From: Calamus simplicifolius | Lineage: Eukaryota > Streptophyta > Magnoliopsida > Arecales > Arecaceae | NCBI GenBank assembly: GCA_900491605.1 | Contig: UESW01005000.1 | Span: 502,654-566,653, forward strand | Length of the DNA: 64,000 bases | Direction of reading: 5' to 3' | Part shown: piece by piece, positions 20,868-32,975 of the stretch | Layout: each line of letters starts with the position of its first letter | Numbering within the stretch: position 1 is the first letter of the stretch | Program-made: the position numbers and the translations under genes | The notes under the pieces: model-generated | The model's input: the letters and a program-made list of their open reading frames with translations, nothing else | What the model was told of the DNA's origin: nothing | The model's database searches: none

Positions 20868-21310
20868 TCATCGAACGACTTGTACCAACCTCTTTTTGTT
20901 CATCCATCTCATATATAAATGAGAACCTTTGTCCATATCTTTCTTTTTAGGAAATTGATCTTCAAGAAAAGTGACATCTCGAGACTTAATTTCAGTAAAC
21001 CTTTCATCAGAATCCTCACCAATAAACACATATCCTTTTGAGTCTTTAGAGTATCGTATAAAAATATATTTCCTTCTCCTAGGTCCTATTTTACCATGTG
21101 TGGGAAGTGTCAAGAATGTAAGCTGCACATTCCTAGGGATGCAGCTAACTCAAATCAGGTTTTCTACCTGTCCATAACTCATAAGGTATGGAGGATACCG
21201 AATTAGAAGGTACTCGATTAAGTATGTATGCAGCAGTTAATAAAGCATCTCCCTAATATTATATTGGAAGATTTTCTTGTGCCATTATAGACCTGACCAT
21301 GTCTAGTAAT
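20868..21310 (-). pseudogene. pol (INT): Element F integrase C-terminal part
   Basis: Seen: TLPTHGKIGPRRRKYIFIRY, SKDSKGYVF and FTEIKSRDVTFLEDQFPKK are the integrase C-terminal region of copia elements (GYRLW-like, RDV.F.E). 21129-21310 carries the preceding catalytic-core end, cut at 21310 by the CACTA element. Confidence 0.8.
21308..21310. repeat. CACTA target-site duplication, left (AAT)
   Basis: AAT directly left of CACTATTAC; matches AAT at 33009-33011. Confidence 0.8.
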
Positions 21311-21339
21311 CACTATTACAAATAGTGGAATAGACTACG

Positions 21340-21935
21340 GTAGGTTTTTGGAAAAAGACTACGATTTTTGTAAAAAATGTAGTCTAATATTTTAGACTAC
21401 ATTTTCAAATTTTTCATACTTTAAAAGACTACATCTTTTATTAAAAACGTAGTCTTATTATCTGATAATATAAAAGACTACGTTTTAAATAAGACGTAGT
21501 CTTATATTATCTGATAATAAAAAAGACTATGTTTTTAATTAAGACGTAGTCTTATATTATCTGATAAAAAAAGGACTACGTTTTAAATTAAGACATAGTC
21601 TTATATTATTTGATAATATAAAAAGATTACATTTTAAATTAAGACGTAGTCTTATATTATCTGATATTATAAAAAAGACTACGTTTTTAATTAAGACATA
21701 GTCTTATTATCTGATAATATAAAAAGATTATATTTTTAAATAAGACATAGTCTTATATTATCTTATAATATAAAAAGATTACATTTTTAATTAAGACGTA
21801 GTCTTATATTATTTTATATAATAATGTAAAAAGACTACATTTTTAATTAAGATGTAATCTTATATTATTTTATATAATAATGTAAAAAGACTATTTTTAA
21901 TTAAGATGCAGTCTAATATAAAACTAAAAATTTAT
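21340..21935. repeat. CACTA left subterminal repeats
   Basis: About ten units in which GACTACGTTTTTAATTAAGA + CGTAGTC form near-palindromes, separated by TTATATTATCTGATAATA. The core (G)ACTACGT/ACGTAGT(C) occurs in both orientations. In En/Spm, subterminal repeats bind the TNPA-type protein; this role is inferred here. Confidence 0.85.
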
Positions 21936-22208
21936 CTTTTTTCCTCCTCGTAATTCACTTCCCCCCTTTTTTCTTAAACAAAACCCTCGATATCCCACTG
22001 TAGTTTTGTTCTGGATTAGGGTTTCGTTTGTGGAGACTCCACCGCCCACCCCGTAAGATTACGGTTGAGGAGACACCACCACTACTACCAAAGTTTGGTT
22101 TATAAAGACTTCATCACCACGCAAGATTAGGGTTTTGTTTGCTGTCTCTTCACCAAGCTGATTCACCAGGCAGATTCAACTGCAAGTAATCCTTTTTTTA
22201 TCCAAAGA

Positions 22209-22820
22209 ATGATCAGGAGGGAGAGAGAGAAAGCTCATGAAAGGGCGGCGCCGGATGCCATCCGGTCGGATCTTTGGCTCGGGCCTAGTGGCGTGCCCGC
22301 TGGCTTGCCAGGCCCGGGCCATGGGCGGCAACCCCCACCAGCATTGTCCGGCATCCGATGGGGTTTAGCTGGTCGGAGGAGGCCGGCCGTGCCGCCGATG
22401 AAGAGAATACTTACGGGAGCCGAACCGGCTCCCGTGTTTGGCTTGGGCATGATGGCTTGCTTGCTAGCTCGCTGGGCTCGGGCCAGGGGCGGCAGCCCCC
22501 ATCGACGTTCGTGCGTCGATGGGGTTCGGCAGGCCGGAGGAGGCCGGCCGTGCCACTGCTCAAGGAGGAGGAACGGAAGAAGAAGAAGAAGAAGAGGAAG
22601 AAGAAGAGAGGAAATAAAGAAAAAAAATTGGAAGGGGTGCCGCCACCGGCCGGCACTAGGCCGGTCGTCGATGGCCGGCCAGGCACCCCCGAGAGAGGTG
22701 GTGGCGGCCCTTGGCCGCTGGCACCGTCCCCTGGTTCAGGTGAACTAGCAGTGATCAAAACAGGGGATGGGGGATGGTCTGGTGGGCTAGGCCTGGGCTC
22801 TGTCCGGCGCATTCAGGCGA
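22209..22820. other. GC-rich island in the CACTA 5' region
   Basis: A sharply GC-rich block between AT-rich DNA. It contains a roughly 170-bp imperfect tandem duplication (GGCGGCAACCCCCACC... and GGCGGCAGCCCCCATC...), a (GAA/AAG)n run near 22570-22615 and an AAACAGGGGATGGGGGA motif. The 179-codon frame at 22209 has no recognisable domain. Order and composition resemble the reverse complement of the solo LTR interior at about 50330-50880, so it may be a captured LTR fragment. Confidence 0.45.
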
Positions 22821-23274
22821 TTTTTTTTTAAAGGTGATTGTTAATTTTTTTTAAATTAAAAAGACTGAATTAAGATGCAATTAATCCTTACCATTTAAAT
22901 TAAGTATTAAAAAAATAGAAAAATGATCTAATAACTTGATTCAAAGAGATTGATGCAATTAATCCCTACCATTTAAATTAATAACGTGATTTAAATAGAA
23001 AAAGTTTATATGTTTATAAACATAATATCTTTTCTATTTTAGGAACATAGATGGTGGATTCATCAGGCATGAAAAGTAAGTCCAAAGAGATTGATGACAA
23101 AGCAAAGGAAGCTAAACCACTGTAAGTTATTATTTATCTTTTTAATTTACTTGCCATCTTTTAAATTTTTTTACTTCTATGTGGTTTGATAAATTTAATT
23201 AGTTTGTTAGATAAAATTAATTATATTTGTTGATTTAATTAACTAGTTACTGTATTTTTTGAATTTAAACAGAC

Positions 23275-23573
23275 TAGATAAGTTATGGTACTCTGCTGAT
23301 AGACGTACAAAAAGATATGAGGATGGTGTCAAATTTTTTTGAATCATGTTAAAAAAAATTTAAGTGACCCTAGTTCCATACAATGTCCACGCATAAAATG
23401 TGGGAATATGAAAGTTCATGATATCATAGTGGTTAAAGATCATCTTTTTTGTAATGGTATCGACTCAAGTTATGACGTATGGATATGGCATGGCGAAAAT
23501 AGATGTAATGTTGAGGAAGATAAGTGTACCTTAGATGCTGAAGAATGTTTCTTCAATACAATGATGATATTAA
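23275..23573 (+). pseudogene. CACTA TNPD N-terminus (Transpos_assoc domain)
   Basis: Seen: LDKLWYSADRRTKRYEDGVK, then after a one-base shift near a T-run at 23333-23340, NHVKKNLSDPSSIQCPRIKC and FCNGIDSSYDVWIWHGE. This matches the 'transposase-associated' domain at the N-terminus of plant En/Spm transposases (Y..GV..F, CPC..C.N, H...GI...Y..W..HGE); the second Cys of CPC is Arg here. A solo LTR interrupts the gene at 23574. Confidence 0.75.
23569..23573. repeat. Solo-LTR target duplication, left (ATTAA)
   Basis: ATTAA here and again at 25631-25635, immediately outside TG...CA. Confidence 0.85.
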
Positions 23574-25630
23574 TGTTGGGAATTGTATCCTAAAGCCAAT
23601 CATTTGATGATTGTGCTAATATAAATTATATATAAATTGATATATTAATAAAAGTTATTTGGCAGTTTATTCATTACAAGAACATCTTCTTAAAACTCAA
23701 ATAGTAATGAAGCCCTCATGATCTTCCTTCACGATAAAGGAGGATTTATCTTTGAAGGTCCTTAAAAGAGTTTGCGACCAAATGATATACTATGACAGGC
23801 CATAGTACTATCAATTATAGGACGTTGTATATCATATTTGTTGGTTGTCCTCTTAACCAAGGAGTGTAGAGACACTAGTATGATATACAAGTGAAAGTGT
23901 AGGAGTACATTTCACGAATGTGACTCATTTGTGGATACACTGCTGGCAATAATTAATCCGAGAAGATATGGGTATAAGTATCCTTTAGACCTGAAGATCA
24001 CAACCGGTGACTTGCAAGCAACTCATTGTATTTAGGTACGGACCACCTGGATTTCTAATCAGCTACGAAAGGTTACTAGGTGCAGTCAAGTACTTGTGGT
24101 AGTCAGTTGTGGATCGAGGTGGAATTTGACCTATCCCGTTAAAAGGAGAAATTCTTGTGTTTCAATTTAGCAAGACCTTGGACAAGGCACTTCATGAAAG
24201 TCACATGATCATTAAAATTGAAATCACTTTATGGATTCGCTGTTTAGAGTGACAGGCTTTTAAGCCATCCTTAGCATTTGTGATCAAAAGGATGAATTAT
24301 ATGATAACTATTTCTTAGGGTTCTTGGAGTTTGCTCGGCAACTCTTCGACCTATCTGGACGTCGGGTTCCATTGCTAGATGGGCACATCGATTAGTATAG
24401 AAAGTTGTTTCTATACTACCGGCTTAGGTTCGAACCTAGAGAGTCACACACATAGAAGTTTCCTAGGATGATCTATTTGCTGATCAACGATTGAGAATCG
24501 TATATTATTTAATTAATCAATTTGATTGATTGAATTATCTCAATTGGGTTAAGTACAAGTGAATAAGATTCAATTTGGTTTAAGTCTATTAGAAGGACTA
24601 ATCAATTTCAAATATTGATTTGAAATTATACTTGATTTGGATTTAAATAGATTCAGGACTAGCCAAATTTGATTTGGCTATGACCATGATCTATGTGGGT
24701 TCAGTCCAATAAATTAGATCAGATTAAACCATCGCATAAGTATCTCACATGATGAGATAACTAATGTCTGAGAGATTAAATTCTCATTTAGAATTTAATG
24801 TATTAATTTAATCCTCTCCAAACCATTTCCATCCGAATTCTAAGTGTTAGAATTAAAGTGGAATTAATGTGCCTCTTTGAATCAACCAGGCGATGGAATT
24901 CTAAGTGTTAGAATTCACATCTCTTTAGTTCTCACCGACGTCGGAATTAACAAATGCCACGTCTCCTTGGTTTTCACCGAACGTCGGAATTAACCAAGCG
25001 TCGTGGCTCTTTGGTTCGGCGTCTCTTTGCTTTTTGTCAAACGATGAAATTCTTAATGTCAGAATTCAATGGGCAGGCTAAAATGAGACTATAAATAGAG
25101 GACATCCCTCACCAGATTACACAGAACAACAACACACGACATGTCATGGATTGTAATTCTAAAAATGTTAGAATAGAAAATCCTGGTAATTCTGGTGTTA
25201 GCAAAAGCTTGGTGGATCTTGAGGAAGATTCAAGTGGGAAGATTCAAGATCAGCAAAGTCATTTTTCCACGAGCTAGCACTCTCGAAAATCCGATCATTC
25301 GGGGCTTCGCATGGACGATACTAGAGGCCAGACAATTGAACAGCTGCAGAGCACAAAAGGATTTACCAACTACCCTTAAGGTAAGTGATATGATCCCTAA
25401 ACCTTAAGGCATGATTCAAGGCAAGAAGTACAACTTCTTACGTTGATGATCAAGATATGATCTTGATGATTATTTATATGCATATTTTAGATCAAGCGAT
25501 TCTATATATAAGGCAAAGATATGATCTTGATGCATATTAGATAGATTAATATGTAATCTTTTAGCTTCGCATTGATAATAGTTATCAAATTTTAAAAATA
25601 TGCATGCATCGAAGTTTATTTCTCCCTACA
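23574..25630 (+). mobile_element. Solo LTR, 2.06 kb, inside the CACTA transposase gene
   Basis: Begins TGTTGGGAATTGTATCC and ends TCTCCCTACA, flanked by a perfect 5-bp duplication ATTAA. A TATA box CTATAAATA at 25089-25097 in the right half marks U3/R and plus orientation. No gag or pol is present, so it is a solo LTR left by recombination between two LTRs. The superfamily cannot be fixed from the LTR alone. A GT/AG-like RNA landmark after it is absent; the host frame resumes at 25631. Confidence 0.85.
25089..25097 (+). promoter_or_regulatory. Solo LTR TATA box
   Basis: CTATAAATA followed by GAGGACATCCCTC, a plausible core promoter within the 2.06-kb LTR. Confidence 0.5.
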
Positions 25631-27844
25631 ATTAATGCTTTGGAAATGGTTGAAGCAGCCAGAGAACTATTTGAATGTAATCCAGAGAAATTCGTTGACT
25701 TGTTGGATGATATTGAGCGCCCTTTATACACTGGTTGTAGTGGGTTCACTAAGCTTTCTGTTTTGGTACGATTATACAACTTTAAAACAAAATATGGGTG
25801 GAGCGATGCAAGTTTCAATGAGCTATTAAGCTTTTGGGGTGATGTGCTTTCAAAAGGAAATTTGATGCCAACATCAATATATGAAGCAAAAAAGACATTG
25901 TGCGCCTTAGGAATGCAATATGAAAAGATACACGCATGTCCAAATAATTGCATTTTGTATAGAAATGCAAACAAGGATGTTGATATATGTCCAAATTGTT
26001 CTGAATCAAGATGGAAGATTCCTAAAGGATCCAATCATCCAAAAGTAGGCATGCTGGCAAAAGTTGTGGTATTTTCCCCTAATACCCAGGTTTAGAAGAA
26101 TGTATGGTACTCGTCAAATATCGAAAGATTTGATATGGCATTCTAGTGAAAGAGAAGTTGACAGTTACATTCGACATCCAGCAGATGCAGCATCATGAAA
26201 ATTAATAGACCACAAATGGCCTGATTTTGCATGTGAGCCACGAAATCTTCGATTGGCACTTGCAGCAGATGGGATAAATCCACATAGCTCCTTAAGTAGT
26301 CGTCACAGTACATGGCCTGTCATACTTATTACCTATAATCTTCCACCATGGTTGTGTATGAAGTGAAAGTTTATGATGTTAACCTTGTTGATATCGGGTC
26401 CTAACCAGCCGGGAAATGATATTGACATCTTCTTGCAACCACTTATTGATGATTTAAAAATTCTATGGGATGTCGGTGTTAAAATTTATGATGCATATTT
26501 GCAAGAGGTATTCACCTTAAAGGCTGTATTACTATGGACAATAAATGATTTTTTCACGTATAAAAAATTGAGTGGCTGCAGTGTTAAAGGTTATTTGGCT
26601 TACCCAATTTGTGCTGAAAATATACATAGTGTATACTTGAAACATAGTCGAAAAAATGTGTACCAAGGTCATAGAAGATTTTTGTGCAAAAATCATCCAT
26701 ATAGAAGAGCAAAAAAGGCATTTAATGGTTGTCAAGAGTTTGATGTTGAGCCTAAACCTTTAACTAGAACAGAAATTTTACAAAAGACCAGAAATATTAA
26801 TTATGTGTATGGAAAAAAGCAAGCAAATACAGTGCATGTTGAGAAATCAAACAAGAAGGACAAGGTTTCAGAGGCAAAGTCTAAACTTGCATGGAAAAAA
26901 AGGTCAATATTTTTTGATCTTGAATATTGGGAGTTTCTTCATATACGTCATGTATTAGATGTGATGCATATTGAGAAAAACGTATGTGAGAGCATCGTGG
27001 GAACCCTTCTTGATATACCTGGAAAGTCAAAAGATGGACTAAGCAGTCGTAGATCTAGTAAATATGAAAATTCGAAGTGAGCTACAGCCAATAGTGGGTG
27101 AAAAAAGGACATATTTGCCTGCTGCAAGTTACACACTTTCTAAGGCTGAGAAAATCAAATTTTGCAAGATGTTATCTGCACTTAAAGTTCCAGATGGATA
27201 CTGTTCTAACTTAAGAAATTGTGTTTCTATGAAAGAATTAAAGCTTTATGGCCTAAAATCTCATGACTACCATACTTTGATCCAACAAATTCTTTCCATT
27301 AGCATTACGAGGATTGTTGAATAAGAACATGAGATCCACAATAACTAGACTAAGTTTGTTCTTCAATGCACTTTGCAACAAAGTTGTGGATACTTGCAAT
27401 CTTAGTTTGCTACAAGAAGAACTTGTAAAGACTTTATGTTTGATGGAAAAGAATTATCCTCCTTCATTTTTTGACATAATGGTTCATTTAACCGTACACC
27501 TTGTATGCGAAGTCCAGTTATGTGGACCAGTCTATTTAAGATAGATGTATCCTTTTGAAAGATTCATGAAGATCTTAAAAGGATATGTACGCAATCGCAA
27601 TAGGCCAGAAGGTTACATTTCAGAATGTTATATTGCTGAAGAAGCTATAGAATATTGTTCAGAGTACTTGTCAAATATGAAAGATGTTGGGATCCCATCA
27701 ATGAGAAATGAGTGTGGTGGTCAACACAGTATTGGAAAACCACTTTCTGCTTCTCATGTATTTAGAGTTGATGCGAAAGAGTTAAAGCAAGCACATCTTT
27801 ATGTGTTGGAAAATACAACAGAAGTTGCAGCCTATGTAGAGTAA
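25631..27844 (+). pseudogene. CACTA TNPD transposase body (Transposase_21, DUF4218)
   Basis: Seen: FVDLLDDIERPLYTGCSGF, LGMQYEKIHACPNNCILY; then Transposase_21 motifs SKDLIWHSSEREVDSYIRHP, LPPWLCMK, SGPNQPGNDIDIFLQPLIDD, GHRRFLCKNHPYRRAKKAF and HVLDVMHIEKNVCESIVGTL; then DUF4218-like SFFDIMVHLTVHLVCEVQLC, MYPFERFMKILKGYVRNRNR and PEGYISECYIAEEAIEYCSE. En/Spm TNPD binds and cuts element ends. Breaks include TGA at 26197-26199 (Trp expected), TGA at 26364-26366, a frame change at 26373 and TAG at 27542-27544 where Arg-Trp-Met-Tyr-Pro is expected. The acidic catalytic residues cannot be assigned with certainty. Confidence 0.88.
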
Positions 27845-27929
27845 GTCAGACCCATCACAAGTTATTTTAGTCTCATTAAATGTTCTTATTTTTAAAGTAT
27901 GTGGTCATAACTGAATAAGTTCGAACATA

Positions 27930-28790
27930 CAGGCAACACATGGAAGAATTGAAGGCAGCTAATCCAAATAAAACAAGGAGATAAAAGTGGCTTCAGGATG
28001 AGCATAATCGAACTTTCATAAATTGGTTGCGTGAAAAGGTATATGACTATGTGGTTGGCATCTTCTAGGAGATCATCATTTGTTTATACTTAACTATCAT
28101 TTATGTTGCTGAATCTTAAATATGAATGTAGGTTGCTTTTGAGATTAAGGAATCCAGTAACGTAATTTCTGATACGTTGAGGTGGATATCTTATGGACCC
28201 CAACCCCACGTGATAAGATATGATGGATATCTTATAAATGGAGTTCGATTTCACACCCAAAAATGTGATAGTACCAGATGTGTTCAGAATAGTGGTGTCA
28301 CCTTAACTGTTAAAACAATGCAAGTGTCTAGCTCGAAGGACAAGAACTCGATAATTTCAAACATGTCCTTTTATGAGGTTCTTCAGGAAATATGGGAACT
28401 TGATTATATTGAATTTAAGGTGGTAGTTTTTAAGTGTCAGTGGGTTGACAACTCTAGTGGAGTTAAAGAAGACGAAGATGGATGCACATTGATTGATCTT
28501 ACGAAAATTGGACATAAGTCAGATTCTTTTATTTTGTCTACTAATGCCCAGCAAGTGTTTGATGTAGAAGATGGAAATGATCCAGCTTGGTCGATTGTAG
28601 TTCCAAACTCAAGGCACATATTTAATGGTTATTCAAATGATGACGAGTTAGGTGATATGGTATTAGAACATTGTGTTATCAAATCATTGCCTGATATACA
28701 GTCTTTTGATATTATGGATGATTCTCATCTACCTTATGTGCGGGATGATAGTGACGGTACTTGGATTGCCAATAATTAACATGAAATGGT
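27930..28790 (+). pseudogene. CACTA TNPD C-terminal part (DUF4216-like)
   Basis: Seen: an exon-like segment at 27930-28040 (QHMEELKAANPNKTRR, stop, KWLQDEHNRTFINWL), then 28130-28779 with YDGYLINGVRFHTQKCDSTR, CVQNSGVTLTVKTMQV, YEVLQEIWELDYIEFKVVVF and KCQWVD. QNSGV and the W-x-D ending are typical of the DUF4216 domain that follows TNPD in plant CACTA elements. The last frame is open for 200 codons and ends TAA after TWIANN. An intron between 27844 and 27930 with AG at its end is likely. Confidence 0.8.
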
Positions 28791-28896
28791 AATAGCTTTG
28801 TTAATCGTATATTCACTTGTTTTTATTATTTTATTATATTTATTTTTATATATTATGGTTTTTGTTAAAATAATGATAATTTCTCTTATTGTACAG

Positions 28897-30295
28897 GTTG
28901 CTGACTGTGAATGAAGAACCTACGTCAAGCGCAGAAAAGGTCAAAAGAAAAAGGGGTCCAACAACTATGCCTAGAGTAATAAAAGCTAGGTATCATGGAG
29001 AAGTAAAGGAGGTAACTTAAAATAGAAGAGGACAATCTTTAGGGGAGGTTAATACGGAAATGTAAAGTTATCTAGGTGTTATTGCCAGAACCACTGTGCC
29101 TATTAATTTTGAAAATTGGCTTTCAGTTCTTGAAGAACTGAAAAACAAAATTTGGATTCAAATAAAGGTAAGTTTTTTATTAATTTTTTAATTAAATTTT
29201 GATTTCTTTAGTATGCTCTTATGTATTTCTATGTTTTTGTAGAAAGATTATAATGTGCCGGTTGAAGGAAAGAAACATATTTTGTCATCTGCTTGTACAA
29301 AATGAAGACAATTTAAGTTCAAGTTGAGGACAAAATTCTTGAATCCATTGGAAGATATGCGACCCTTATTTGATAACCCTCCTAAGAACTATCCATTCAT
29401 AAAAAAGATGCTTGGAATGCCTTTGTCAGCAGGTATAGTTCTCCAGAATTTCAGGAATGGAGTAGGTTGCAAAGTGAAAGAGCAAAAAGCAATGAGTATC
29501 GACATCATTCATCTAGGCATAGATTTGTTAATGTGGAAGAAAAGATAGTAAGTGTTGAATATTTAGTTCTACATTGTTGAGTAATTATTAGCTTATTTTT
29601 TATTAATATATTCGTTGTCTAATAATTATAGAAAAAAGAGATGGGCATTGATGAAGACATTGGACGAAGTGTTGTATGGAAAGTTGTTTATTCAAAAGGT
29701 GATGGTTCTGATAGTGAAGTCATCCAAGAAGTCATACAGAAGATTGTAAGTAAATCTATTATTGTTCATTTAATAGATAATTATAGATTCTTTTATAACT
29801 TCCTAATGTATGGTTCGTTTTGTCTATATATCAGGATGAATATACAATGAAGGTGAAAGATGGATCAATACAAGAATCGGAATAAAAAGACATACTAGGA
29901 ATGGCATTGGGAAATCCTGAACATGGTGGTCGAGTAAGGGGTGTTGGAGGCATGGTTACCCCTAAAACCTATTTCAATCTTTCGAAAAGAACAAAAACAA
30001 GCGAACTCTTACAACATTGTTAGAAGAACAAAAAATATTGAACCAACAACAAAGAGAAGATGCAGAGGAAAGAAAATCATTACTTGATGAGCTACGTAAA
30101 CTTCATGAAGAAAACACAAAGTTGAGAGAAATTTCAAAAATTGCTGCAAGTGCTCAATATGTTTCAGACAAAGCTAGTTGCTGCTCAGTTAAAAAACTGC
30201 ATCCAAATAAAATTGTTGCTGATTTTGATACACAAAATGATGAAAATATAGAATTTATTGCCATTGGACAAAGAAACATGCAAAAGGTAAGTTAA
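28897..30295 (+). pseudogene. CACTA second gene, N-terminal part (Transposase_24-like)
   Basis: Seen across several exons: KVKRKRGPTTMPRV, RRGQSLGEVNTEM, YLGVIARTTVPINFENW (28900-29160); SPEFQEWSRLQSERAKSNEY (29438-29500); NPEHGGRVRGVGGMVTPKTY (29917-29980); a coiled-coil exon (30017-30200, QQQREDAEERKSLLDELRKL). This is the pattern of the 'Ptta/En/Spm plant transposase' family. Stops interrupt at 29018 (TAA), 29062, 29882 and 30020. Introns with GTAA donors separate exons. The gene is proposed to be TNPA-like, binding subterminal repeats; that is inference. Confidence 0.75.
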
Positions 30296-30360
30296 TATTT
30301 ACTTATATTTGTATCATTTTATTTAAATTCATAGTACTTATATTTTCTAATGTTATTGCT

Positions 30361-30960
30361 TTGAAGGGAAAACCATGCAAATTAGCAGTAGAATCTATTA
30401 ATAATATAATTGGATATGGTATAGTGATTGAGAATGTAGAACCAAACTCTGTTGTACATGGAGTTCCTTTGGGTATTCATAATTATCGTGTATCTATTGA
30501 TATTTGTTTTGACGATGATGCTCTCCTTCCAATAACAATTGGTGATGATCCTGTGAAAGTTAAAGATTTTGTTGGTTCTCACGTTGCATGGCCTCGATCA
30601 TTAGTTATTGATGATCAAAGAAAGATATTTGAAACCTTTTAACTTATCTTTAAATTTATGATTAATTTCTATTGATAAACTATTTGTTATGCAACATATG
30701 TGAATTGAATTTCATTATTATGAACAGGCTAAGATTGTCCCGCAAAAATTACAGATAGAAAACAAAGAAAAGGGTCCATGAGTTTGTCATATTTAAAGAA
30801 TCACATTGCAAAAAGTTTGGGAGATACAAATACAATAATGGTGGTATTGGATGTTGGTGTCTTTGGTCATGAACGGGTTTGTTATATTATTCGAGAAGAT
30901 ATCGATAACTTTTGGTCAATGGATAAGATTACTTCTAGTTGTATTGTGCTATATCTGAGG
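30361..30960 (+). pseudogene. CACTA second gene, Tnp1/En/Spm-like domain
   Basis: Seen: GKPCKLAVESINNIIGYGIV, NSVVHGVPLGIHNYRVSIDI, LLPITIGDDPVKVKDFVGSH and VAWPRSLVI, a pattern (PC.LA..., HG.PL, LP....., ..WP..LV) known from the domain preceding the Ulp1-like peptidase in plant CACTA genes. An exon at 30727-30960 continues towards the peptidase (DNFWSMDKITSSCIVLYLR). The frame is open in each exon. Confidence 0.7.
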
Positions 30961-31089
30961 TAATAACATATTTTTATATTTTTTACATTTCATATGCAAT
31001 TACTATATGTTACAAGTTTCTAATAAAAACTGTGGGATTGAATAATTTGATTTGTGTAACTATTTGTACAACCAAATCAAAAAAAATCA

Positions 31090-32062
31090 AAATTGCTCAA
31101 CATGTATGGCTTCATAGACCCTGGACAGATCTTTGTACACTCTGGATCGGCTGGAGTACGATCAGATTTGATTGTTAAAAGATTAGAGCGTTGTTATGTG
31201 GATCAATTGTTTCTAGCTCGTTATAACTCTGGGTAAGTGGTTCTTTAATGAAAATTGATACTTTTGATATTAAGTTGTTGATTATTGTTATTATGTTTAT
31301 GAAGGGATCACTGGTCCTTGGTGGTTATTGGCCCTCATGGGGACAAAGTGTATTTTTGTGATTCTATTGGACGTTTAGTGGGAAAAGAATTGAAAGGTGT
31401 TATTAATACGTAAGTATTTATTTCTTTTTAATTTTACAGTAATTTGTCTGGATTATATCATTTGAGTCTCACACTATTACTATACTTTGTTAAATTAGTG
31501 CACTCAAAATATACAATGCTAAAGCTGACGAGTTACAAGAAAAACAATTACTTGGGAGTCAATTAAGGTATACTGAGTTGCATATTCTTTTTAATAATTC
31601 ATAAAATTAGATCTTATTTGTTTTAATCTTATAAAAACTTTTAAATTCATTTTTCAAGTGTCCAAAGCAACTATCAGGTATTGAATGTGGCTATTATGAC
31701 ATCATGTATATGAAAGAGATCATTGAGAATTATATCATTTCAACCGATGAAAAGGTAGGTTATTATTGTGTAGATGATTCACATAAGTTCTACTTTTATG
31801 GTTTTAGATTTTTATGTCATGTATTATTTAGTGCTCTTTTTATGAGTAACTTATGTGAAAAGATTTGTTATTATTGTGTACATGATTCATATAAGTAGTA
31901 CTTTTTATGGTTTTAGATTTTTATATCATGTGTTATTTAGTGCTCTTTTCTGATTAACTTATGTATATATGCAGTTTGGCGAGAAGAAAACTTATAAACA
32001 AGAAGAGATCGACATTATGCGCGGAGAATGGGTCGAGTACTTACAAGGTTTCATTTGAAGAA
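31090..32062 (+). CDS. CACTA Ulp1-like cysteine peptidase (C48 type)
   Basis: Seen: exons at about 31090-31231 (GSAGVRSDLIVKRLERCYVD), 31305-31409 (SGDHWSLVVIGPHGDKVYFC, DSIGRLVGKE), 31500-31567, 31659-31755 (CPKQLSGIECGYYDIMYMKE) and 31975-32057. The catalytic set of Ulp1/SENP peptidases is complete: His (31309-31311), Asp of FCDS (31360-31362), Gln (31668-31670) and Cys of ECGYY (31686-31688). Donors GTAAGT (31232 region, 31410) and acceptors ending AAG are visible. Family role: cleavage of SUMO-like proteins. Such domains are known in plant MULEs and some CACTA elements, function in transposition unproven. The core is open, unlike the transposase. Confidence 0.75.
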
Positions 32063-32254
32063 ATGTTATGTGGAAAGATGTTTGTATGATACTATTAGAC
32101 ATTTTAATTCAATGTATTTAAGGTTTTTTGGAATTGAAACTATATGTTTGTATGACAGTAAATGTTTGTATGATAAATGTTTGTATGAAAGTTTGCACGA
32201 AGAATCAATATTTTTAGGATTTTTTTGGAATTGAAATTATATGTTTGTATAATA

Positions 32255-32975
32255 GGGTTTGATATTAGACTACGTTTTTAATATAAAAACGTAGTCTAAA
32301 GGTTCATAATATACTACATTTTTTGATAAAAACGTAGTCTAACTGTATTTAAAGACTACGTTTTATTGACTTTAGATTACATTTTCTGATAAAAATGTAG
32401 TCTAAATGTATTTAAAGGCTACATTTTATTGACTTTAGACTACATTTTTTTAATAAAAACATAGTCTAAATGTATTTAAAGATTACGTTTTATTGACTTT
32501 TAACCATATTTTCTGATAAAAACGTAGTGTAAATGTATTTAAAGACTACGTTTTATTTACTTTTAACTACATTTTCTGATAAAAATGTAGTCTAAATATA
32601 TTTAAAGACTACATTTTATTGACTTTAGACTACATTTTATGATAAAAACATAGTCTAAATGTATTTAAAAACTACATTTTTTTTGACTTTTAACTACAAT
32701 TTCTGATAAAAACATAGTTTAAATGTATTTAAAGACTATGTTTTTTCGACTTTTAACTATAATTTCTGATAAAAACGTAGTCTTTTGTACAGTTATAGAC
32801 TACATTTTCTGATAACAATGTAGTCTAAATGTATTTAAAGACTACGTTTTTTGACTTTTAACTACGTCTAAAAACGTAGTCTAGAAGAGGAACTTTTAAC
32901 TACAGTCACACTTTTAACTATACTTACCTAGACTATGGTTTAGAAAACGTAGTCTATATAAAAGACTACATTTTT
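32255..32975. repeat. CACTA right subterminal repeats
   Basis: About eleven copies of a roughly 62-bp unit: AAAACGTAGTCTAAATGTAT + TTAAAGACTACGTTTTATTG + ACTTTAGACTACATTTTCTG. GACTACGTTTT and AAAACGTAGTC alternate so each unit can fold. Same core as the left end, different spacer. Confidence 0.88.

Noticed and set aside
22209..22831. GC-rich ORFs of 133-179 codons in the CACTA 5' region as genes
   Set aside because: Open in several frames and both strands because of composition; low-complexity peptides without a domain.
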